Positions 10,027 to 20,288 of a DNA stretch of 64,000 bases are shown in pieces (positions within the stretch are counted from its first letter, which is position 1; the number at the start of each line of letters is the position of its first letter). Position numbers and translations under genes: made by a program. The stretch is from NCBI GenBank assembly GCA_024707265.1, contig JANQAB010000008.1, positions 124,001 through 188,000 on the forward strand. The letters run 5' to 3'. The DNA comes from Sporocytophaga sp. (GTDB taxonomy: Bacteria > Bacteroidota > Bacteroidia > Cytophagales > Cytophagaceae). Under the pieces are notes generated by a model. The model saw only the letters and a list, made by a program, of their open reading frames with translations, made no database searches and was not told the origin of the DNA.

Positions 10027-11365
10027 TCAAAAAACGAATTTATTGAAGGGGCCAAAGAGTGGGCGATCACCAACATGATCAAGCAAGGTCTTATCAGACT
10101 TGCGACGATGATCAACCCTGCAGGAGCTATTGTTCAGGCCGTGTTGGGTATCTACAATGGTGTTATTTTCCTCGTCAATAACTGGGACAGAATACTTGCC
10201 TTTGTAAACTCTGTCTTCGACTCTATCGCAGCCATTGCCAGCGGAGCCATCTCACAGGCATCAGCTTTTGTAGAGAAGACAATGGCTCAGACCATTCCAT
10301 TGATCCTTGATTTTATTGCTCAGCAGCTTAACCTGAGTGGAATTGCGGAAAGAATTACCAAGATCATTCACAGAATTAGGAAGCCGATAGATCAGGTGAT
10401 TGATAAGGTTATTGATTTTATTACCAACAAGGTTAAGAAGATAGCCGGAAAGCTGTTAGGCAAGGATAAAGACAAAGCAAAAGATAAGGATAAACATAAA
10501 GAGAAGGCTGAAGATACTAAGAAGGATTTTGAGAAGGAGAAGGATAAAGATAGCAAGTATTCATATCAAACTTCTTTTTCAATGAGTGGCGAAGGCCATA
10601 GACTGAAAGCCACGGCAAGTGAAGAGGATGGCGTTTCTGTAATAATGGCAAGTGTTGAGGGTGATCTATTAGCTAAGATTAGTGCAGAAATAAAACAACA
10701 AATAGAGCTCTCTGAAACATGTAAAAATAAGCAAACTCAAAAGCAATGTCGAAAAGCAGCCATTCAGCTTAGAGGAATTATGGATTGGTTTAATACTTCA
10801 AAAGGTAATGTGATAAAATCTAAAGATCAGATTGAAGTTAAATTAAAAGCATTACTTGAAGAGTTAAAGAAAACTTATATCTGTAGCCAATGAATTTGGC
10901 TTAAAAGATTTAGTTTATGATTCTTTTAATCTCAAGGCACCGTTACTAATAATTCAAAAACAAAATGAGGATCAATTAGAGAAACATCTTGGATCAACTT
11001 CACCAACTGTTATAGGAGACGGAAGAAATAACTGTGCAGTTGCGGCTGAATTATATTTAGGTTGGGTTCATGAGCAAACACAGGCATTACATTTAGAAAA
11101 AGCCCAAACGGCAATGAGGATAATTGGTGACCAACTATTAGAATTAGATAAAGTAATCCAAAATGGAGGAGATAAATTGGGAATTGACCAAGAGCAATGG
11201 TATGTCAGGGGGAAAGAAGCTATAAAAGATTGTGAATTTGCTATTAGCAGACCCAAAGAGTATTTGCTTTATAGGGGACAAATGCATCATTTTATTAATG
11301 ATGTCAAAGGGCAAAATGCAAAAGGAATTTTAATTGGAAAACCAGTAATGACCTTATATAAATGA
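10027..11365 (+). pseudogene. Orphan toxin cassette 2: 5'-truncated carrier region with a different C-terminal domain, one frameshift
   Basis: The first 175 or so codons nearly repeat the full carrier from KNEFIEGAKEWAITNMIKQG to the Lys/Asp linker, but there is no upstream start and the copy begins at an inversion scar, so it is unlikely to be expressed as a carrier. After the linker the sequence differs from the first toxin. The frame breaks at an A run (10870-10873); removing one A joins ALLEELKK to LISVANEFGLKD and keeps the frame open to 11365. The joined toxin region contains GDGRNNCAVAAELYLGW and later GQMHHFINDVKG. The Asn-Cys followed by a distant His recalls papain-like toxin or deamidase domains, but this is tentative. 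The stop overlaps the next gene (ATGA). It is best seen as a silent donor cassette. Confidence 0.65.
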
Positions 11366-11799
11366 AAAATATCGAGTTATATAAAGTGAATTATCTATTA
11401 AAAGCCGGAGATATTTCAAAGGCATTTGATTTATTTAAATCTACACTTTCATTAAAGACTGGCATAGATAAAAAAGGTCTTTTTTTGTGTGATATTGACG
11501 ACTTGAAAAATTGCAATTCTTTGCCGACGCTATTTGGTAGATTATCCAATCGAAATTATAGATTAATTGCATTCTCTTCTCTATTGTCAAATACAGTGCT
11601 TTCTGTCCCATCATCAGATATATTTAATTGGATATATTCTCATGATTTTTATGAAAGAACCGTCATTGATATTTATGGATTACAAGAAGCCTTTAAAAAA
11701 CCAGAAGAGAATTATAACGAGATTTTGAATGCAGTAAAGAGCCTATGTAGAATTGGTTTTATTAACCCCAATTATACCCCTCATCAAATTCAACAATAA
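11362..11799 (+). CDS. Putative immunity protein of orphan cassette 2
   Basis: A 145-residue cytoplasmic protein (no signal peptide or membrane segment) whose ATG overlaps the stop of the preceding toxin cassette by four bases, the usual sign of translational coupling. I do not recognise a family. It looks all-alpha or alpha/beta, with a helical start (ELYKVNYLLKAGDISKAFDLF) and the phrase RLSNRNYRLIAFSSLLSN. Its position directly behind a toxin-like domain, with the same spacing logic as the SUKH gene after the first toxin, is the only evidence for an immunity role. Confidence 0.55.
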   Translation: MKNIELYKVNYLLKAGDISKAFDLFKSTLSLKTGIDKKGLFLCDIDDLKNCNSLPTLFGRLSNRNYRLIAFSSLLSNTVLSVPSSDIFNWIYSHDFYERTVIDIYGLQEAFKKPEENYNEILNAVKSLCRIGFINPNYTPHQIQQ

Positions 11800-11804
11800 A
11801 CGGG

Positions 11805-12238
11805 CAGCTAATCATTAATGAAACCTCAATAAATGAATTTTATTCCGGGAATTGGCCGGAATCTTTTGCTGAAGAATTGATAAACACGGTATCAAACTGT
11901 TACAACCAATTGCCAAAGAATATATGAGAGCAGAGAGGGCAAGAATTTATAGAACTTAACCTTTTGTTCTTTTTCTATACCTTTTTTGCACCAGAACTTG
12001 TGACTAAAGATTACCTTTTTGATCTTCTAGAATTATTAAGAGGCAAACAATAATTTCAAAAAATCGAGATTGAATTCTCTTAAGATAAGTCTTGAGAAAT
12101 TTAGTACAGACGAAATAAATGAATTAGTTCTAATACGCTGGCTGTATAACAGTATCGGACGGAAAAACATTTATTCAAGAGTTGATAGATTATTTAGAAA
12201 AAAAGAGAGAAAATTTAGGTGTCTTTAGTTTTATCTAG
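11805..12238 (+). pseudogene. Decayed open frames, possible immunity-gene remnants
   Basis: Two protein-like stretches remain. The first (11805-12053) reads LIINETSINEFYSGNWPESF and onward, is broken by an in-frame TGA at 11925-11927, then resumes through ELNLLFFFYTFFAPELVTKD to a TAA at 12051. The second (12073-12238) reads SLEKFSTDEINELVLIRWLY, then slips one frame near 12150 into VSDGKTFIQELIDYLEKKRE and stops. Their composition (acidic, short, no signal peptide) and position between toxin cassettes fit relics of immunity genes. No family is recognised. Unlike other breaks in the window, these are not single homopolymer slips. Confidence 0.4.
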
Positions 12239-12367
12239 AATATTTTATTATAAAATTGATTTAATGATTTAGAATTAAGATTAAAGGAAAAATTATTAGG
12301 TGTAAATTGTTGCGGATGAAGATTTGTAAGTATTAGATCTTTTAACTTAATTAATAAATTCATTTTT

Positions 12368-12853
12368 TTGGACAACTCTGCAGGAGCTATTGTTCAGGCT
12401 GTATTAGGTATCTACAACGGTGTTATTTTTCTTGTCAATAACTGGGACAGAATACTTGCTTTTGTTAACTCTGTCTTCGACTCTATCGCAGCCATTGCCA
12501 GTGGAGCCATCTCACAGGCATCAGCTTTTGTCGAGAAGACAATGGCGCAGACCATTCCATTGATTCTTGACTTCATTGCTCAACAGCTTAACCTGAGTGG
12601 TATTGCGGAAAGAATTACCAAGATCATTCATAGGATAAGGAAGCCGATAGATCAGGTGATTGATAAGGTTATTGACGTTATTACGAATAAGGTTAAGAAG
12701 ATACCAGGAAAGCTGTTAGGCAAGGATAAAGATAAAGACAAAGCAAAAGATAAGGATAAACATAAAGAGAAGGCTGAAGTTCCCATTGCAGATGAAATAC
12801 TTTCTGTAGGAAAAAGAGCTTCTCAAGAAAAGGGTTTTGAATTTATTTTTTAA
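12368..12853 (+). pseudogene. Orphan toxin cassette 3: truncated carrier region with short C-terminal stub
   Basis: From about 12373 the DNA closely repeats the carrier's conserved 3' region again (SAGAIVQAVLGIYNGVIFLV through IRKPIDQVIDKVID and the KDKDKAKDKDKHKEKAE linker). Homology begins abruptly inside the Asn-Pro-Ala-Gly codons, with no start codon. The linker matches cassette 2 more closely than the full gene. After the linker only VPIADEILSVGKRASQEKGF and a few residues remain before the stop, so the toxin domain is missing or shifted out of frame. It is a likely relic or donor for recombination, not a working gene. Confidence 0.75.
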
Positions 12854-13076
12854 TAATAATGCAATACAATACATGATAGCCAAACTAGAACAATCAGTAA
12901 TTTGGAGCTTATGCAGAGACCTTGGTTCAGTAAAACAAAATTCTGATCTTGTAAATCATTTCTCAACAGTAATAAAGCCAGTTAAGTTTATTTCCCCAGT
13001 AAACTTTTCCTTGAATATTTTGTTTTTGTACTTTACTAATATGGAAGTAGTCAAATTTAATAATTTTAAATATTAG
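12837..13076 (+). CDS. Short unknown ORF after cassette 3
   Basis: A 79-residue frame opening at TTG 12837, overlapping the end of cassette 3. It reads IQYMIAKLEQSVIWSLCRDL and ends in hydrophobic, Phe/Asn-rich sequence. It may be the shifted remainder of the cassette's toxin or immunity gene, or chance in AT-rich DNA. No family is recognised and no good start codon or promoter was seen. Confidence 0.2.
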   Translation: MNLFFNNNAIQYMIAKLEQSVIWSLCRDLGSVKQNSDLVNHFSTVIKPVKFISPVNFSLNILFLYFTNMEVVKFNNFKY

Positions 13077-13155
13077 TATTGTAAAATATTGTAAAGCTAA
13101 ATTTTTCTTCTTTCTTAGTAAAACATACTTTTTCTCACCACTTCATTCATGTTTT

Positions 13156-16100
13156 ATGGCAATAAAAGTCGCAATTAATCATTGTACTACTTACAGATAT
13201 GACAAGCTGGTTTCCATGTCTCCTCATATTTTCAGACTACGGCCTGCAGTACATTCAAGAACGCCTATTGAAGCATATTCTTTGAAAATTACTCCGGCAG
13301 AACATTTTATCAACTGGCAGCAGGACCCTTTTGGCAATTATATGGCAAGGGTTGTATTCCCTGAGAAAACCAAGGAAATGACCATAGAGGTGGAAGTGAT
13401 AGCCAATCTTGTAGTAATAAATCCATTCGACTTTTTTGTAGAAGAATATGCTGAATCTTATCCATTCAAATATCAGGGCCAGCTAGAGAAGGAGCTTTCT
13501 TTATATATGGAGAAAAAGGAAAGCGGGCCATTGCTGAAGAAGTGGCTTGATTCGCTTGATTTAAGTAAAGAGATGGGTATTGTTGATTTTCTGGTAATGA
13601 TTAATCAGAAGCTCAATAATGATATTAATTATAGCATCCGCATGGAGCCTGGCGTACAGAGTTGTGAAGAAACGCTGGGAAAAGCTTTGGGATCATGCCG
13701 TGACTCAGCTTGGTTGCTGGTGCAGGCATTAAGACATCTTGGACTTGCTGCCCGATTTGTGTCCGGATACCTGGTTCAGTTAACTGCAGATATTAAATCT
13801 CTTGATGGTCCGTCTGGTCCGGAAGAAGATTTTACTGACCTGCATGCATGGACAGAAGTCTATATCCCGGGAGCCGGTTGGATAGGTCTCGATCCTACTT
13901 CCGGGTTATTTGCAGGTGAAGGGCATATACCTCTTGCTTGTACTCCGGACTATGTAAGTGCAGCACCTGTGGTAGGAGCAACGGACAAATGTAAAGTTGA
14001 TTTTTTCTTTGATAATAAAGTTACACGTATTCATGAAGATCCTCGTGTAACGATGCCATATACGGAAGAGCAATGGGCTGCTATCAATGCCGTTGGCAAT
14101 AAAGTAGATGATGATTTGGAGAAGTGGGATGTAAGAATGACAATGGGAGGAGAGCCTACCTTTGTTTCTATTGAAGATATGGAGTCGGCTCAATGGAATA
14201 CTGCAGCAGACGGACCTCATAAGCGAACGCTTGCCCACGATCTTATTTTCAGACTCAGAGAAAAATTCGGACCGAAAGGTATGTTGCATTATGGTCAGGG
14301 CAAATGGTATCCCGGAGAGCCATTGCCCCGCTGGCAGTATGGTTTATTCTGGAGAAAAAGATGGTTATCCTATTTGGAAGAATACAGAACTGATAGCTCA
14401 CGAAAAAACTAATAAAACCTATACTGTTGAAGATTCCAGGATTTTCATGGAAGAGCTTGCAAGACATCTTGCGGTTAGCAGATATAACATTTCTCCCGCA
14501 TACGAAGATGCTTTTTATTTCCTTTGGTCAGAAGGAAAGACACCTATCAATATTGATCCCTTAAAATACAACCTTAAAGACAGTCTTGAACGTCGAACGC
14601 TTGCGACATTACTGGATAAAGGACTAAACAATCCTGTTGGTTATGCTCTTCCGATAGAATGGAATTATTGGAATGGGAAATGGAAAAGCTGTAAATGGCA
14701 GTTTACGCGTGACTTCCTGTTTCTTATACCAGGTAATTCACCAATAGGATTCAGGTTACCTCTTGAGTCTCTGGCTTATATTTCCAAAAGCTTAAGGCCT
14801 CAGGAAATAGAGCGAAGTTTATTCGAAGAGCTGCCACCATTGGAAAATTACCATGAGAAAATAGCGCTCAGATATGGTAGAATTTTTGAGAATTTGGCCC
14901 CGCCTCAGAGAATAAGACATCAAGAATTAGCAGCAAGTGAAGGTGATGGCAAAAGTATAGGAAAAGACAGAAGAAGCCGCAATCCTGTCAAAACAGAGGA
15001 TGAAGATGACGAAATCAAACCAATGTTTGAAACGGATGTCATAAAGACTACTGTATGTACGGAAGTTAGAGATGGTTTCCTTTATGTATTTCTTCCGCCT
15101 GTCAGTTACCTGGAGCATTATCTGGATCTGGTAGCATCTGTTGAAGCTACTGCGCAAAAACTAAATATGCAGGTTAGAGTAGAAGGATATGAGCCTCCAC
15201 GAGATTACAGAGTTGAAAGGCTTGTTGTTTCTCCTGATCCAGGAGTTATAGAAGTTAATATTCACCCTTCCAAAAACTGGAGAGAACTCAATAGTATTAT
15301 TAATACACTTTATGAGCAGGCTCATCTCTCAAGACTAGGAACTGAAAAGTTTATGCTCGACGGAAGACATACAGGCACTGGAGGAGGAAATCATATTACA
15401 ATCGGAGGAAGCACTCCTTCCGATAGCCCTCTTCTAAGACGACCTGACCTTCTGCGAAGTCTTATTGCCTATTGGCAACATCACCCTGGGCTTTCATATT
15501 TGTTTTCAGGTGCTTTTATAGGTCCCACGAGTCAGGCACCAAGAATTGATGAAGGAAGAGATGAGAAGTTGTATGAAATGGAAATTGCTTTTGATCAGGT
15601 ACCTGAAAACGGATTCATTCCATATTGGCTTGTAGACAGAATATTCAGGCATTTGCTGACAGATATCACTGGCAATACACATAGAGCAGAATTCTGTATA
15701 GATAAATTATATTCTCCTGACTCATCTTCCGGTAGGCTGGGAATACTTGAGTTCAGAGCATTTGACATGCCTCCTCACAGGCAAATGAGTATGGTGCAGA
15801 TGTTGCTCATCAGAGCATTAGTAGCGCGTTTCTGGAACAAACCATATAAGCATGATCTTGTAAGGTGGGGAACTGAACTTCATGATAAATTCCTGCTTCC
15901 TCATTTTGTGTATGAGGATATTAAAGAAGTAGTCAGTGATTTGAATGATGCTGGTTATCCTTTTCAGATGAGCTGGTTTGATCCATTTTTCGAGTTCAGA
16001 TTTCCACGTTATGGCACAGTGATGGTAAGAGAAATAGAAATGGAAATAAGAATGGGAATCGAACCATGGCATGTATTGGGAGAGGAAATGAGCAGCTTTG

Positions 16101-16627
16101 GCACTGCGCGTTTTGTGGATTCATCTTTGGAAAGGGTACAGATAAAATTAAAAGGATTGAACAATTCAAGATACATTCTATTATGCAATGGCTGCAGAGT
16201 GCCTCTGAGACCAACAGAGGTAAGAGGAGAATTCGTAAGTGGTATACGCTACAGAGCATGGCAACCTCCGTCTGCTTTGCATCCTTCAATAGGAACAGAT
16301 ACTCCTTTGGTTTTTGACATCGTAGATACATGGAACAATAGATCTGTAGGAGGCTGTACATATCATGTTTCTCATCCGGGAGGCAGAAGTTATGATACCT
16401 TCCCAATCAATACGTATGAAGCTGAATCCAGAAGAGGTAATCGTTTCTGGGAATATGGACATACACAGGATGTAATGAGACCAGCTCCTTATTTGTCACC
16501 GATTTCTCATTATATCAAACAGGATAGACCTCCACTAGTAAAGTATGATCCTCCAGTGATTGAGATAAATAAAGATTATCCAAGTACATTAGATATGAGG
16601 AAATTTCGAAAAACTAATAGAAGTTAG
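13156..16627 (+). CDS. Transglutaminase-like protein with DUF2126, one frameshift
   Basis: About 1156 residues after repair. The N-terminal third is a bacterial transglutaminase-like cysteine-protease-fold domain with its own beta-rich N-terminal module (NHCTTYRYDKLVSMSPHIFR). The catalytic Cys lies in LGSCRDSAWLLVQALRHLGL, and the His and Asp in DLHAWTEVYIPGAGWIGLDP. The rest is DUF2126, with GGEPTFVS, GTGGGNHITIGG and LEFRAFDMPPHRQMSM. The frame breaks at the A run 14355-14359; with one A fewer, GLFWRK runs directly into DGYPIWKNTELIAHE. Relatives sit beside circularly permuted ATP-grasp and alpha-E genes, as here. The system is predicted to make or modify peptides, but its product is unknown. 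Cytoplasmic, no signal peptide. Family sure, function inferred. Confidence 0.9.
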
Positions 16628-16646
16628 TATAAGGGGATGTTAAATG

Positions 16647-16672
16647 GGGAGCGTATATCGCTCCCTTTTATT
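16647..16672 (+). terminator. Intrinsic terminator after the transglutaminase/DUF2126 gene
   Basis: GGGAGCG (16647-16653) and CGCTCCC (16659-16665) form a 7-bp GC-rich stem with loop TATAT, followed by TTTTATTTTC. It lies 20 bases past the stop codon and faces the converging operon's end 180 bases further on. Confidence 0.85.
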
Positions 16673-16850
16673 TTCTTATAAGTAGAGTTAAGTCTACTTT
16701 GTCTTAAAAATAATGAACCTGAATTTAAGCGGAAGAATTTAATAAAGGGTAAGCTCTTTGTTATGAATCTATGGTATCTCCACGGTTCTTACTATAAGTA
16801 ATTATTTCGATGAATACCTGGGTTTAATGGTAACATTTAATATCGACCTT

Positions 16851-17723
16851 TCACGCTCTTCTAACATCTACTTCTACACTAAGCTTATGGCTATCACTAC
16901 TGAAAATTACCCCTTTCAATGGTACTATGTCCCTATAATCTCGCCCCCATCCGATTGTTATATGTTTTTGTGAAGGAATCATATTGTTGGTTGGGTCAAA
17001 GTCAACCCATCCGATGTTAGGAACAAAAATAGAAAACCATGCATGAGAAGCATCTGCACCAACAAGTTTTTCTTTGCCATCAGGTGGAACGGTTTCGATA
17101 TAACCGCTTACGTATCTTGCTGGTAAACCGAGCGAGCGAATGCAGGCAAGAGCAAGATGGGCAAAATCCTGGCATACCCCTTTTTTATGTTTCATTACTT
17201 CTGAAGGCGGGGTAGCAATGGTTGTAAATCCCGGTTGGAACTTAAAGTCTTTGAAAATTCTTTGCATCAGATTTTCAGATGCCTCTATAAAAGGTCTTCC
17301 CTTAATGAATGATTTTAACGTATATTCAACAATAGCCTGGTTGGATGAAGTCATGCCTGTTTCCTGAATAAATTGGCGAGCTTCAAAATATTCCTGCTTG
17401 GGTTCATATAACATGCCTTTTACTATTTCCCAAGAAAGTTGATCAATCAACGAGATCTCTGTCTCATCCTTCTGTTTTTCGATGAGAGAGTTAACAGTTA
17501 CAGTTAATTCTTCATGTGCTTTTTGTAAAGAAAAATAAACTGATTTATTACCGAAATAATCTTCATATTCATTTACCACATCGGGTTCGGGAAATATGGT
17601 AATTTCGCTTTTGATGCATTTCTGAATATCTGTATTTCTGGGAAACAGTTTGGCAATATTCTGGCATAAACTCACTTGCTCATTGTAAGTATATTTTGTC
17701 TTATGAGAAATGTTGTATATCAT
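16851..17723 (-). CDS. Transglutaminase-like cysteine-protease-fold protein
   Basis: A 290-residue cytoplasmic protein with the bacterial transglutaminase N-terminal module (YNISHKTKYTYNEQVSLCQN) followed by the core. The Cys is in KKGVCQDFAHLALACIRSLG and the His/Asp pair in DASHAWFSIFVPNIGWVDFD, so the Cys-His-Asp triad looks complete. Length is normal for the single-domain members found next to alpha-E and ATP-grasp genes. It follows the ATP-grasp/alpha-E gene by 12 bases, so the two form an operon. The likely role is cleaving, amidating or cross-linking peptides made by its ATP-grasp partner. This is a prediction for the family, not shown here. Confidence 0.9.
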   Translation of the reverse strand: MIYNISHKTKYTYNEQVSLCQNIAKLFPRNTDIQKCIKSEITIFPEPDVVNEYEDYFGNKSVYFSLQKAHEELTVTVNSLIEKQKDETEISLIDQLSWEIVKGMLYEPKQEYFEARQFIQETGMTSSNQAIVEYTLKSFIKGRPFIEASENLMQRIFKDFKFQPGFTTIATPPSEVMKHKKGVCQDFAHLALACIRSLGLPARYVSGYIETVPPDGKEKLVGADASHAWFSIFVPNIGWVDFDPTNNMIPSQKHITIGWGRDYRDIVPLKGVIFSSDSHKLSVEVDVRRA

Positions 17724-17735
17724 AAAGAAATATGA

Positions 17736-20288
17736 TTAAACGATATCTGAAGAATATAACTGCTTTTGGCTTTGTGCATGTTTGAAAAATGTCCTGGATA
17801 TTTCAAACGGAACAGATAAAAGGATTGAAAATAGTTTTGAAAGAAGTTCATCAAGGTGTTTGTATTCCTTTGTTTCTGAATCAGATTTTGTCAATTTTTT
17901 TTTATCTGCTATTTTAAGAATGGTGATGGCTTCAATAACTAGCTTTTCATGAAGGTGCAATTCATATATAGTAGGTCCTTTGGGTAAAGCCTCAAAGTGA
18001 ACTTTTAATTTTTCAAGTAAATGAATCAAAGAATGCGGATTTTGATTGTCGAAAAGCATCAGATCAAGTACAAGGGACATTTGAATGTGTGTCTTATAGG
18101 TATATCTGTAATTCACAAGACTTTCATTACTGGATAAAAATGTTTCCATCATATCGTATTGACTTGATGCTCCATGGTCCTGGGTCATCAAGGATTGTAA
18201 CATAGTAATCAGAAGAAGACTTTGTTCTATTTTTCGTCCGCTGTCGAGAAGCAGCCATCCATGTTCTCTTGAAATGCTTTCTCTGTTAAGACCAATAAAT
18301 GCCACCATAGACGTAATCAAATTGTCCAGAGAGTTGATCAGCTTATGGCGATTTTTAAGTGTTTGCTGATTTTCCCGATGCTCTTCAAGACTTTTTAAAA
18401 TTCTCCAGGTATCTGCAGACCAGTAATCCCGGACTGCATCAGCAGATCTCAATATCATATTTATGTTATACCTTAGTCCTCCTGTCCTCTCTCCATTCAT
18501 GAAGAGATCATAAATTTCCCCCCATGGGTTCTGTAAAATTTCTTTATTATTTTCATCAGTAAATCCAGGATAAGAATAGGTATAATGAGTTAATGCTTTG
18601 AGCAGGACCTTTTCAGTATGGCTGTCCTGATCTGTAGAGAAACCCTCTTTACTGTTGATGTATTGAATAACGGTTCTCATGTACCGAGCATTTGCTAATA
18701 TCCTGTCCGCATATCTTCCGACCCAGAATAAGTTTTCCGCTGTACGACTAGGCAGGGCGTCATTATGTTGATGCCGTTCTGCTTGTTGAAGATCTTTGGG
18801 GGGAGCTTCTGATTTATATTTTTCTGATGAAATGATCCAGGTGTCTTTGCTAAATCCTCCGGCCTGGTTGGAAATAATGAAACTTTTGGCGTCAGAAGAT
18901 ATTCTGGTCAGTCCACCTGCCATCGCTTCGTAGGTTCCATTATTGCTTACAAGGAAACTTCTGAACATAACGTTCCTTGGTTCAATGTTACCGTTTACAT
19001 AAGAAGGTACAGATGAAAAAAGAATTTTTTCCTGACCGATATACAGGTAGGGCTTCATCATTATCTGATCCCTTAATTCTTTTAAACCTGCAGAGGATAA
19101 GGAGGAAGCATCTATTGATGAACTTGTAGCTGTGTCTCTATATATCCTGCGGATAACAAGAGAGCCGAGATTGTCCAGTACATACTTCAATTCCCTTGGT
19201 TGTCCGCACCACCAGGAGGCGAGGGTAGGGAGGATGAGCTCTTCACCCGTAAAATAATTGGAGATATTCTGTAAAAAAGGAAGTAATCCAGGGTTTTCAA
19301 GAATGCTGCAACCAAGCGGGTTTGCAAGGCTTACATTGCCTGCACGTATTACCTGTAAAAGACCTGGTACTCCAAGTTGAGAATCTTCCTTCAGTTCCAG
19401 AGGATCACAATAAATGTCATCAACTCTTCGGATAATTACATCAACCTTTTCCAGTCCTGCAATAGTCTTAATCCATACGTAGTTATCCTTTACCATCAGA
19501 TCATCTCCCTGAACAAGAGAGATGCCCAGATGAGATGAGAGGTAGGAGTGTTCAAAGTAGGTTTCATTTCTAGGACCGGGGGTTAAAAGAACGATGCGAG
19601 GCTGAGTATTTGATGAAGGAGCAATTGAATTGAGTGTATTCCTTAATGTGGTAAAATAGGAGGAAAGCCTTTTTACCTTTACTTCTTTGAAAAATTCCGG
19701 AAATATTCTTACCATAGCAGCTCTGTTTTCCTGAGAATATCCAGACCCGGAAGGGGCCTGAGTACGGTCATTCAATACCCATATATTTCCATCCGGACTT
19801 CTTGCCACATCTGCTGAATACAAAATTAGCCCATGTTTATTCTTAAATGGAATCCCTGTGCATTCTCTCAGAAAACCTGCATGATTGTATATAAGCTCAG
19901 CTGGAAGTAAACCGTTTTTAATGAGTTTGTTTTCGCCATAAATATCCTTGAAGATTAGATCTAATAAATGAGCTCTTTGCTTTAAACCTGACTCAATTTT
20001 CTTCCATTCTTCATTATTCATTAAAAATGGAAAAGGGTCAAGATTCCAGGTTCTGCTTTGGCCTGTCGGATCTCCATACACATTATACGTAACCCCATTC
20101 TCCTGCAATAACTTTTGAAGGTGCTGATTTCTGTTAACAAATTCTTCGTGCCCCAGAGTTTTATATGTTTCAAAAAACTCCTTCCAATGGGTGAGTAAAT
20201 TCCCATCCTCATCAAGTAATTCATTATACGAAGGCTGTTTGCTTATATAATTTTTAAATATTGCTTCTTCTGTATTCCTTAAAGACAT
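17736..20288 (-). CDS. Circularly permuted ATP-grasp (type 2) fused to alpha-E domain
   Basis: An 850-residue fusion. Residues about 60-480 are the circularly permuted ATP-grasp domain (old DUF404/DUF407), with NVYGDPTGQSRTWNLDPFPF, ARSPDGNIWVLNDRTQAPSG and VIRRVDDIYCDPLELKEDSQ. Residues about 515-830 are the all-helical alpha-E domain (old DUF403), opening with LPSRTAENLFWVGRYADRIL. In many bacteria these are two adjacent genes. ATP-grasp enzymes form amide bonds by acyl-phosphate chemistry, so this protein probably ligates a peptide or peptide tag that the neighbouring transglutaminase-like proteins process. No anbu-type proteasome gene, a frequent partner, is present in the window. Confidence 0.92.
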   Translation of the reverse strand: MSLRNTEEAIFKNYISKQPSYNELLDEDGNLLTHWKEFFETYKTLGHEEFVNRNQHLQKLLQENGVTYNVYGDPTGQSRTWNLDPFPFLMNNEEWKKIESGLKQRAHLLDLIFKDIYGENKLIKNGLLPAELIYNHAGFLRECTGIPFKNKHGLILYSADVARSPDGNIWVLNDRTQAPSGSGYSQENRAAMVRIFPEFFKEVKVKRLSSYFTTLRNTLNSIAPSSNTQPRIVLLTPGPRNETYFEHSYLSSHLGISLVQGDDLMVKDNYVWIKTIAGLEKVDVIIRRVDDIYCDPLELKEDSQLGVPGLLQVIRAGNVSLANPLGCSILENPGLLPFLQNISNYFTGEELILPTLASWWCGQPRELKYVLDNLGSLVIRRIYRDTATSSSIDASSLSSAGLKELRDQIMMKPYLYIGQEKILFSSVPSYVNGNIEPRNVMFRSFLVSNNGTYEAMAGGLTRISSDAKSFIISNQAGGFSKDTWIISSEKYKSEAPPKDLQQAERHQHNDALPSRTAENLFWVGRYADRILANARYMRTVIQYINSKEGFSTDQDSHTEKVLLKALTHYTYSYPGFTDENNKEILQNPWGEIYDLFMNGERTGGLRYNINMILRSADAVRDYWSADTWRILKSLEEHRENQQTLKNRHKLINSLDNLITSMVAFIGLNRESISREHGWLLLDSGRKIEQSLLLITMLQSLMTQDHGASSQYDMMETFLSSNESLVNYRYTYKTHIQMSLVLDLMLFDNQNPHSLIHLLEKLKVHFEALPKGPTIYELHLHEKLVIEAITILKIADKKKLTKSDSETKEYKHLDELLSKLFSILLSVPFEISRTFFKHAQSQKQLYSSDIV

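Noticed and set aside
13906..16406. Several minus-strand frames inside the DUF2126 gene
   Set aside because: The plus-strand frame encodes a long recognisable protein; the opposite frames match nothing and have no start context.
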